From Arthrobacter sp. Alg241-R88 (GTDB lineage: Bacteria; Actinomycetota; Actinomycetes; Actinomycetales; Micrococcaceae), in the NCBI RefSeq assembly GCF_900537115.1, contig NZ_UNRG01000005.1, forward strand, positions 62,001 through 126,000: a DNA stretch of 64,000 bases, given 5' to 3'. Below the pieces are notes generated by a model. That model had not been told where the DNA came from. It saw nothing but the letters and a program-made list of their open reading frames with translations, and did no database searches. This document shows positions 9,801 to 15,783 of the stretch, piece after piece (positions within the stretch are counted from its first letter, which is position 1; each line of letters starts with the position of its first letter). A program made the position numbers and the translations under genes.

Positions 9801-10365
9801 TGTCGACATGGGTCACCACACCTGTCAGTTCCGGCCGCGCCTTGACCCGGACGATGGCTCCCGGCGCGAATCCCAACAGCAAGGGTGGCTCGGCGGCAGG
9901 TGCGGAGTCGGACGCTACAAGCGGTGCAGGAGCGAGTCGCGTCAGGGCTGTAGTCCTGGCGCTCGCGAGTCGCTCGGCCTCTGAGCTTCCTGGGTCAAGA
10001 GCATTAGCTAGGAGCGCGAGTGTGTCCAGGTCTCTGTAGGCGCGATCCAAGCTGGGCTCGCGACCCGGTGCATCGTGGGCCCAGCGATTTCTGACGCTGG
10101 AGGCTTCCTTCAACCAATTACGGTCGTCCCATTTGACTAGGTTCTTCCCTTTAAACAGGTCCCAGTTTTGATCCACAACCCGGAGCACGGCTGCGACATC
10201 GAGCTCCGCCAGGCTCGACCAGCCGTTCTCATCCACCAATGCTCGTTGCTGATACGTCAGTCTGGTTAGGACGCCCTGATTCCACCAGTCCGGCCCCAGA
10301 GCGGGGAGCTCTCGCTCCAAAAATCTGCGCACTAGGACGCCAAGTGTCGCCAAGTGTTCACGCAC
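6856..10365 (-). CDS. Swt1-like HEPN domain fused to SNF2/RapA-type helicase, putative defence protein
   Basis: 1169 aa, GTG start with GGGGGT upstream. Residues 1-110 are helical and end in RNRWAH (92-97), the RX4H motif of HEPN ribonucleases; the Swt1-like form is often found N-terminal to helicases. An SNF2-family helicase follows: Walker A DDVGVGKT (278-285), DEAH (397-400), SAT (427-429), and motif VI QRIGRIDRRGQ (771-781). The ~390 C-terminal residues are charged and probably coiled coil near the end, with no nuclease motif seen. It is first in an operon with the GHKL ATPase. The architecture recalls the HEPN-helicase half of Hhe-type systems but lacks a Vsr domain. No methylase, PLD or PglZ gene is present, so it is not recognisably DISARM or BREX. 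Confidence 0.85.
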   Translation of the reverse strand: MREHLATLGVLVRRFLERELPALGPDWWNQGVLTRLTYQQRALVDENGWSSLAELDVAAVLRVVDQNWDLFKGKNLVKWDDRNWLKEASSVRNRWAHDAPGREPSLDRAYRDLDTLALLANALDPGSSEAERLASARTTALTRLAPAPLVASDSAPAAEPPLLLGFAPGAIVRVKARPELTGVVTHVDNTGPQLRLTVFHGQIMQTYFESQVEVVVTKSGEHIGAEELTARLTAAHVLHPSVNRLYSLNTGRIEYEPYQYRPVMKLINADRPRLLIADDVGVGKTIEAGLIIKELQARQRLDSILVICPKPLVVENKWRTELKRFDEDFAHLDTEMLRHCIDETRAEGRWPARYRKAILPYSLLDEKLLLGDETRRRPRPGLVSLLPPVKFDLVIVDEAHHVRNSDTWSHRVVRHLLDSAEAAVLISATPIQTGSEDLRTLLRLLRPDTFVDNQTFDLMREPNAHLAKVESVVRIAGDDWQNDALDALAGALETPWGSRVLRTNPRTQEIRDLLDQEHVGDHERVKALRLAQSLNTFSGLINRTRRRDIGSFTTRKSETFEVDFTPDQAGVHGDLLDLAGRISTRKGHGQSLDFVLSTLQRQAASCLNGLAPFVEDLLQRKLSAEELSEADVEVDELDSSMLESFVAEIRGIAARAAALKDDPKRERLLSYVEEKKRLPNNKLLVFSTFRHTLRYLLAHLESTGARVGLVHGGVPDDERRDLRARFARDKGEPDALDVLLSSEVGTEGLDYQFCDALVNYDLPWNPMRIEQRIGRIDRRGQRSESIAIKNLIVSGTVDALIFERCLARIGVFQRALGGSEAILGELTREIRKIGEDLKLSEPEREARLQQLADNRIGRIQEQEELEERESALFGLPLRKLDAEGVEQAASPWLASGQLARLVQRYLHDLGYDRADSLFERPVALLRPNRDVRSILLEDARAIASESGSQWQRWLSLGTDQSRRLTFDPSLADSDQVELLSPVHELVRAAAAQQEGFAPETTVALRVQSTVVPSGFYPLAIHAWTYLGARDDFEVVVTTADQTLSEELTRLLVEAVDSSSSAASHAAADLDERHYQAWTDSRAMHLDRTRGHIENQLASLTTTHLARVQLLEDQIGKASHDNIRRMRESELRSLEDDFQTRSKKLEIGIQRSDVTTSLLCSGIVEVVSGA

Positions 10366-10401
10366 GTACTACCCCCAAGCTAAAGTCAGCAGTCGGCACA
10401 A

Positions 10402-10426
10402 GGTTAGCGATGGTGAGGGTTAGCGA
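10402..10426. promoter_or_regulatory. direct repeats upstream of the helicase/ATPase operon
   Basis: GGTTAGCGA occurs at 10402-10410 and 10418-10426, with an eight-base match at 10531-10538. The pair lies 37-61 bp upstream of the GTG start of the helicase, where a -35 region would be; TAGCTT downstream fits an actinobacterial -10. Candidate operator for the operon. No regulator gene is seen next to it. Confidence 0.35.
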
Positions 10427-10658
10427 CAGGGGCCGACACGCAGATGAAGGCCGCCGAGCCATATTGTGTCAAGTTGGCGCATACGGCTGCGGGTGCCCAA
10501 GAAGTAGCCGCAATACACTGGGCTGTTTCAGGTTAGCGCTGCCATCGGGTAATTCAGAAAAGCGCAGACGTCCCCGCCAGGGCTCGACCACCGACCGGGC
10601 ACCCTGCAACCTTCCGTGTCTGCGTCATCTGTCCGGCTGCTCTCGACCATCACTGTCG
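10427..10658. other. intergenic sequence between island promoter and nitrilase remnant
   Basis: No convincing gene on either strand. It holds a third GGTTAGCG copy (10531-10538). The right edge of the inserted operon probably lies here, but I see no integrase site or terminal repeat. Confidence 0.4.
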
Positions 10659-10985
10659 CTACAGCCGCCGCTGCCGGAAAATCGGGAACGATTCCCGCAC
10701 CCGGTCCACCGTCTCCAGCGAGAGTTCCACCGCCCGCACGCCCGGCTCCAACCCAAGATCAGCCTCAACCACGCCCATCGGATCCACCAGCACGCTCCGG
10801 CCCACGGACGGGCGGTGCCTGGCACCCCTGCGACGTAGACGCTGTTCTCGATAGCCCGGGCCGCATTTAGCGCCAACCACTGCTCCGTCTTATGGGTGCC
10901 CGGCACCCAGGACGAGCTGACCAGCAGGACCTGCGCGCCGGCGTCGGCCAGCGACCTGGCCAGCTCCGGGAACCGCAGGTCGTGG
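10659..10985 (-). pseudogene. 3' fragment of a second nitrilase-family gene
   Basis: Begins at DLRFPELARSLADAG, just past where the catalytic Cys should be, and ends FPIFRQRRL-stop, matching the end of the remnant at 2367-3138 with clear divergence. A frameshift lies near 10815 (AGVPGTARPW in one frame, then SVGRSVLVDPMG in another). The catalytic Glu, Lys and Cys regions are all gone. Same orientation as the left copy, so the helicase/ATPase operon sits between two direct, diverged nitrilase fragments. Confidence 0.8.
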
Positions 10986-11461
10986 CGGCCCTCCGCGTCC
11001 GCAATGCTGAGGAGGCCTTGGAGGTCTCCCGGAGGCACGTGGGCATCCTGCACCGGACGACGTTTGAGGGGCTCGTCGAGGCGGAATCCAAGCCGCGACG
11101 TTTGGACTGATAGCCCGCCGCGACTACCGTCATCTCTCCACAAAATACCCAACGCGAATATCACCAGAAACTCGGAGTGAAGAACCCAGAAAGCATCAAC
11201 AAAGGATCAAGATTAGTGATCGATAATCAGGATTCGCGCAGTTTTATCCCAGAAAACCAGAATGCGGGCGTTTTCTCAGATGTAATGAAATGACTTTGAC
11301 GCTGTTGGGGGAAGCGAAGATGTTGTGTCTGTCGGCTGGACCGGTTTACCGCTTTTGCGGCCCGCGCTCCATGCTGGATTTCCTCCATGCGCGTCCATCA
11401 CCGCACCCACCCCGCACGCTTCGCTTCGCACGTCGGTCAGGTGTCCTATGGAAGGACTCTC
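10986..11461. other. AT-rich intergenic region upstream of the TM2-Ltp gene
   Basis: No gene supported. The part 11150-11290 is strikingly AT-rich and carries four copies of CCAGAA(A) at 11164, 11186, 11249 and 11257, all in the same direction. It probably holds the promoter of the gene at 11462. Confidence 0.4.
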
Positions 11462-12370
11462 ATGAGCCAGCAACCCTACACCGCCCCTTATCCTTCGAAC
11501 TACGGCTATGGTCAACCGCCGGTAAGCAACAAATCATTCCTGGCGGCCTGGCTGCTCTCGCTGCTCCTTGGCGTCCTCGGCGTTGATCGTTTTTACCTTG
11601 GCAAGGTGGGAACCGGCATCCTGAAGCTGGTCACACTCGGCGGCTTCGGTATCTGGGCAGTAGTTGATCTCATTCTGATTCTCACGAACAAAATGCGGGA
11701 CAAGCAGGGTCTTCCGCTGGAAGGTTACGACAGGCACCGGAAGGTCGCTCTGATTGTCACCGGCGTCGTTATTCTCCTGAGCATCGTCGTCAACTCGGCC
11801 CGGGCGGGCTCTGCCCCTTCGTCGGCGCCCGCTGCATCAACTCCCAAGGTCGCAACTGCAGCTCAGACCGCCTCTGCCGCACCCACCAAGGACCCGGCCG
11901 TTGTGGTTGCAGAGGCTGAAGCCTCTGCAAAGGCGAAGGCTGAGAAGGATGCTGCGGCTAAGGCAAAAGCAGAAGCCGACGCGGCTGCTAAGGCTGAGGC
12001 GGATGCTGCAGCAAAGGCAAAAGCAGAAGCCGACGCCGCCGCTAAGGCTCAGGCTGAGGCCGAAGCCGCCGCCAAAAAGGGGACCATCAGCCAGCAGAGC
12101 GCCCAGCGAAAGGCCGGTGACTACCTCAAGTTCACCGCTTTCTCGCGATCTGGCCTGATCGATCAGCTGGTGTTCGAGAAGTTCTCTGTGGAGGACTCAA
12201 CTTGGGCCGTGGACCACATGACTATCGACTACAACGAGCAGGCAGCCAAGAAAGCCAAGGATTATTTGAAGTTCAGCTCCTTCTCGCGTCCCGGGCTGGT
12301 CGATCAGCTGCTCTTTGAGGGCTATACGCCAGAGCAGGCTGAGTATGGAGCCAGCACGACAGGCCTCTAA
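11462..12370 (+). CDS. TM2-domain protein with Ala/Lys-rich linker and two Ltp repeats
   Basis: 302 aa; ATG preceded by GGAAGG. After a Tyr/Pro-rich N-terminus comes a TM2 domain (about 25-95): two membrane helices joined by a short turn containing DRFYLGKVGTG. A third hydrophobic segment follows at about 100-115. A long linker of AKAKAEADAAAK-type repeats leads to two C-terminal repeats of the Ltp (host-cell surface lipoprotein) family, each with the core DYLKF..FSR.GL.DQL. The Ltp domain is named after a lipoprotein of the streptococcal phage TP-J34 that blocks DNA entry of other phages. In actinobacteria such domains are mostly unstudied surface proteins, so an exclusion role here is speculation. 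Confidence 0.8.
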   Translation: MSQQPYTAPYPSNYGYGQPPVSNKSFLAAWLLSLLLGVLGVDRFYLGKVGTGILKLVTLGGFGIWAVVDLILILTNKMRDKQGLPLEGYDRHRKVALIVTGVVILLSIVVNSARAGSAPSSAPAASTPKVATAAQTASAAPTKDPAVVVAEAEASAKAKAEKDAAAKAKAEADAAAKAEADAAAKAKAEADAAAKAQAEAEAAAKKGTISQQSAQRKAGDYLKFTAFSRSGLIDQLVFEKFSVEDSTWAVDHMTIDYNEQAAKKAKDYLKFSSFSRPGLVDQLLFEGYTPEQAEYGASTTGL

Positions 12371-12552
12371 GGGCCGGGCAAGGTTTCTAGCTCAGGCTGG
12401 AAGCCGATCCCGCCATCGCAAATTGGGCAACCGAAACATCCACTGTACTTGTGCTCGGGGTCCTCTTGGACGCTGTCCGGGAGGACCCTAGCGGACAGGT
12501 AGTTCCGATCTTTGACTTCCGACTTTTCGCGGGGTGGCCCAAAGGATGCCAG
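12367..12552 (-). pseudogene. possible remnant with a CFGCPIC motif
   Basis: An open frame of about 60 codons with coding-like composition reads ...NYLSARVLPDSVQED then PEHKYSGCFGCPICDGG and ends in a stop overlapping the Ltp gene stop. It has no ATG, GTG or TTG near its 5' end, where an in-frame stop occurs. It may be the C-terminal end of a lost gene with a Cys cluster, or chance. Confidence 0.2.
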
Positions 12553-12623
12553 GAGTGCGTCGACTCATAATCGAGCCGCAACTTGACATCCAATTGTCGA
12601 AACACTTACGAAGGGAAATTAGT

Positions 12624-13046
12624 TTGAAATTCATCGCATCTTTGGCCAGCGGTGCGCTCCTGTGCTTCGCCCTCTCGAGCTGCGCGGGGTCCCCGCAAGC
12701 AGTTCCCACTGTCACGCATACCGTGACTGAGACGGCCACGGCAACAGTGACCGTTACAGCGACCGCCACGGTGACCGCTGAGCCCGTTGCTCCTGCCGTT
12801 GTCGCGGCGCCAGTGCCGGCGGCTCCTGCTGCTCCAGCGATCGCCGTGATCCCGGCCAACGCTGCGGGAATGAATGCGGAGGCACTTGATGACGAGCTAT
12901 CCGCTTTGGGATTTAAAAAGATCGTTTATAACGCTGACACTGGCAAGACCGTGCTTCTGCTCAGCAACTGGACAGTTACTGGAATCGACAACGCCGGAGC
13001 GGAACAAGCCGTAGACAAGGCAGTGGTCGTTCACGTAACGAAATGA
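12624..13046 (+). CDS. lipoprotein with C-terminal PASTA-like domain
   Basis: The best start is a TTG with AAGGGA 7 bases upstream; it places a short basic N-terminus directly before a hydrophobic stretch ending in the lipobox LSSC, so the product (140 aa) should be a lipid-anchored exported protein. A Thr/Val and then Ala/Pro linker (TATATVTV-type repeats) leads to a ~55-residue C-terminal domain with the pattern LDDELSALGF....VLLLSNWTVTGID, resembling PASTA domains and related actinobacterial lipoprotein tails. An upstream ATG at 12534 would give an N-terminus unlike a signal peptide. Function unknown; PASTA domains can bind peptidoglycan or beta-lactams. Confidence 0.75.
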   Translation: MKFIASLASGALLCFALSSCAGSPQAVPTVTHTVTETATATVTVTATATVTAEPVAPAVVAAPVPAAPAAPAIAVIPANAAGMNAEALDDELSALGFKKIVYNADTGKTVLLLSNWTVTGIDNAGAEQAVDKAVVVHVTK

Positions 13047-13265
13047 TTTTTGTCGCCTTACCGCGACCTCTCATGTGCTTGGCAAGAAACAGTGACATCT
13101 TGTTTTGACAAAGACAACAGGGCCCGAAACATACGAAGGATGCAGAGGTCACTGGACCGCAGACTAGTCGCTGCCTGTGAGTAAAGAGCCGCGTCACTCA
13201 GGCTCCGCGACAGAAGCGGGTCCCCGGGTAGGCTGCCGTAGGGGAACTCGAGAGGAATAGTCCGA

Positions 13266-14528
13266 ATGGAACAAGCAACGGTCACACATTATGAGCTGCT
13301 TGGAGTACCAACGACGGCCGACACAGCCGAAATCAAAAGGGCATACCAACGTAGGCTCAGGACGTCACACCCGGACATGGGCGGCAGCACAGGGTTATTC
13401 CGACTCGTCCAGGAAGCCTACGAGGTGCTTTCTGATCCAGCCCGCAGAGCCGCCTACGACCGCGCTCCCAAAGACAGAAACTCCGGGCACGCTGGAGGTA
13501 GCAGTAACCAGGGGCCGCAACAGGAACGGTCGCAGTCCCAGTCGGACCCATCTCAACAGAAGCCGGAACGAGCCTTCGCTGAAATGGAACAGCCGCCCAC
13601 TCCAATTCCGTGGACCGGACCTGCCGTAGAATACCGGCCACCGCTTGTCCCGCCGTCGGGCAAACCCCAGAAGATCCGCCGACCCGCACCTCTTTGGACA
13701 AAGACTTGGCGCACCGTCTTGTTTGTCTTGGGCAGCGTCTGCACTGTTCCACCCCTATTCAGTACCATCTGGTACTTCAGCACTACGCAGTCCAACCCCA
13801 ACTGGTTGGTCATGGGGTTAACCTGCCTACTGGCCACCGGTCTAACTGCCGGGTTCTGGTTTGTGCTCGCCATGCTCCCAAAGTGGTGGACAACCAGGAA
13901 GCGCCCCGCACCGCCCACCGTCCTCGCTAGCGCGTATCTGGTTGAGGAGATTATTGGCCGCCCAGTCCATGGTGAACCCGGTCGGGGTTTATCCGTGGGG
14001 CGCTTCGGCGAGAAAGCGGAGATTGGAGCAGAAGGCGAACGTCGAACCGCACGACTCATCACCGACTCGGTCCTACCTGCGATCCCCTCCGCGCGGCTCA
14101 TCAACGGTCTCCGGTGGCCCGGTTCCGAACACGCAGACCTCGATCACGCAGTTATAGCCGGAAACAGAATCGCGCTGATCGATTCCAAGATGTGGGCGGA
14201 TGGCGCCTATTGGTGGGACAACAAGCAGCTTTTCCGCAACGGCCGGGAGCTCAAAGCCTTCAGGTTGGGAGCCGGTGTTGAGGCAATTCGTACAGCCTAT
14301 CCCGGCTTCGTCGTTGAAGGGTGGGTAGTGCTGCATTCGTCATCGGGCAGCCTCACCATGCCGTCAGTAGAGCGTGCTGGCATGTTCCCGCTTCCCGGTA
14401 GGGCGCCCGTCCGGCTGGTCACTCCACTTGAACTTGTCTCGGAGGTCCATGCCTTCTTGGTGCAGGGCGATGCCCCACATGCGGTCCAGGTTCCTGCTCT
14501 GGCCGCACTCCTCCGCTCGATGTTGTAG
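13266..14528 (+). CDS. J-domain / membrane / NERD-domain fusion protein
   Basis: 420 aa with three parts. Residues 7-66 are a DnaJ J-domain with the HPD motif at 35-37. A disordered Gln/Ser/Pro linker follows, then two membrane helices at about 148-170 and 180-203. From about 245 comes a NERD (nuclease-related) domain: GEKAEIGAEGERR, then HADLDHAVIAG and ALIDSK (to residue 309), which fits the acidic residues and DxK pattern of the restriction-endonuclease-like fold. The start has AGAGGA about 10 bases upstream. The HPD motif implies recruitment of DnaK/Hsp70 to a membrane-bound putative nuclease. It sits among Ltp and lipoprotein genes with no catabolic neighbours. Confidence 0.8.
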   Translation: MEQATVTHYELLGVPTTADTAEIKRAYQRRLRTSHPDMGGSTGLFRLVQEAYEVLSDPARRAAYDRAPKDRNSGHAGGSSNQGPQQERSQSQSDPSQQKPERAFAEMEQPPTPIPWTGPAVEYRPPLVPPSGKPQKIRRPAPLWTKTWRTVLFVLGSVCTVPPLFSTIWYFSTTQSNPNWLVMGLTCLLATGLTAGFWFVLAMLPKWWTTRKRPAPPTVLASAYLVEEIIGRPVHGEPGRGLSVGRFGEKAEIGAEGERRTARLITDSVLPAIPSARLINGLRWPGSEHADLDHAVIAGNRIALIDSKMWADGAYWWDNKQLFRNGRELKAFRLGAGVEAIRTAYPGFVVEGWVVLHSSSGSLTMPSVERAGMFPLPGRAPVRLVTPLELVSEVHAFLVQGDAPHAVQVPALAALLRSML

Positions 14529-14614
14529 GCGTTCGGGCGCTGGCTTGATTGCACAGTTAGGCGTAGGCGGGCAGGCCAGGGGTGGGTGAGGCAATTCGGC
14601 CGTAGTTATGGGAG

Positions 14615-14654
14615 TCTCCAGGTGTCGTATTCACCCCTGAGCAACACCTGGAGA
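14615..14654. terminator. inverted repeat between convergent genes
   Basis: Perfect 11-bp arms, TCTCCAGGTGT at 14615-14625 and its complement at 14644-14654, with an 18-base loop, between the converging J/NERD and Ltp genes. It could terminate both transcripts, although there is no clear T-run. Confidence 0.5.
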
Positions 14655-14728
14655 TCCACTGCTTAGGTCAGGTCTACCCTCCCTTGCCGCCAATCTGCCA
14701 CTGTCCCGAGTGAGAGGGCGAGCGGTTA

Positions 14729-15487
14729 CTACAGCCCCACCTGGTCCGCGGCGTACGAGGCTTGCTCCTGTGTGAACTGGTTGCCGAACGAACTGGTTAG
14801 CTGGTCAATCAGGCTCTGGCGGGAGAAGCCCATACCTGAGTCCATATAGCCCTTCGCCGCCTTGACGGCCTGCTCGTTCCAGTCTGCACCGGAGTTGGTG
14901 ACAGCGTACTCGGCCTGCTCCTGCGTGAATTGGTTGCCGGAGCTGGATGTGAGCTGCGCCGTGAGCGAAGCCTGCGAGAAGCCGAGGCCCGTGGTGAGAT
15001 ATCCCTTCGCGGCTTTAAGGGCCTGCTCGTTCCAGTCTGCACCGGAATTATCGACGGCCCACTGGGCGTCAGCTTGCGTGAACTGATTACCGTAGCTCGA
15101 CGTCAGCTGCGCGATCAGTGAAGCCTGAGAAAAGCCAATCCCAGTTGTCAGATAACCTTTCGCCGCTGCCAGGGCCTGCAATTGCGCAGCTGTCCCGCCT
15201 GGCTCGTTTGGTGCAGGAGGAGCGGGTGCAGGCGGAGCCGGCGCGGGAGGAGCTGCAGCTGGTTCGCTAGCGGGGGCAGGAGTTGGCGCTGCCGTAGACG
15301 TAGGTGCCGGATCAATGGAGGAGCCGGATTGCTGCCGGCTTCCACTGGTGCACGAAGCAACAATAAGAAAAAACGCAACGATTGCAGCCGGGATGATGAA
15401 TCGCTTCTTTTTCCAGAGCGGCTTTTTCTGTCCTTCGCCTACCGGTGGGTTACCGGGCGCGGGTTGAGGTGTACTAGCGGTGCTCAT
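14729..15487 (-). CDS. exported protein with three Ltp repeats
   Basis: 252 aa; ATG preceded by AGGGGAG. A Pro-rich N-terminus and KKKR stretch lead into a hydrophobic segment (about 30-45) ending VASC, so it is either a lipoprotein or a single-pass protein. A Pro/Ala linker follows, then three C-terminal repeats of about 48 residues with the core AAKGYL(T)TG.GFSQ.SL..QLTSS.GNQFTQ, characteristic of the Ltp family (phage-exclusion lipoprotein type). It is the second Ltp protein within 4 kb. A cell-surface role is likely. An effect on phage DNA entry is known only for distant family members. Confidence 0.8.
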   Translation of the reverse strand: MSTASTPQPAPGNPPVGEGQKKPLWKKKRFIIPAAIVAFFLIVASCTSGSRQQSGSSIDPAPTSTAAPTPAPASEPAAAPPAPAPPAPAPPAPNEPGGTAAQLQALAAAKGYLTTGIGFSQASLIAQLTSSYGNQFTQADAQWAVDNSGADWNEQALKAAKGYLTTGLGFSQASLTAQLTSSSGNQFTQEQAEYAVTNSGADWNEQAVKAAKGYMDSGMGFSRQSLIDQLTSSFGNQFTQEQASYAADQVGL

Positions 15488-15783
15488 CGTGCTCCCCTTT
15501 CACACGAACTTTGACTACCTTGTCACTCTCAGCGATTTAGCCTCGATAGTTGAAGTTTAGATCGAAAATGTCACCACTTGGAGAGGTCTTGTAACAAGGG
15601 GAGCCCCGTCTCCGACAGCTCGGCAAGCGCCCGAAATCCCACTTATCTTTCCCAGGGTTCCAGCAATGCCACCACCGTTTGCACCGGAGTCCATGCCGGC
15701 ATGCAGCGAGGGGCGCGCCCGGCCAAAGCCGGACACGCCCTCAGCACGTGCGGAACCCGTAAAAGCGGCCCCGCAATCCTCAT

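Noticed and set aside
3681..10365. DISARM, BREX or a type I restriction system
   Set aside because: No methyltransferase, PLD, PglZ, DUF1998 or HsdS-like gene; only the helicase class is shared.
10239..10838. 199-codon plus-strand frame across the helicase start and nitrilase remnant
   Set aside because: Composition is not protein-like, and it overlaps genuine minus-strand features at both ends.
11900..12080. Possible tandem DNA repeat in the TM2-Ltp gene
   Set aside because: It is the Ala/Lys/Glu linker (AKAKAEADAAAK-type) of the protein; the DNA repetition follows from the peptide.
13058..13285. 75-codon minus-strand frame between the lipoprotein and J/NERD genes
   Set aside because: No family features, no start signal, and it overlaps the J-domain start.
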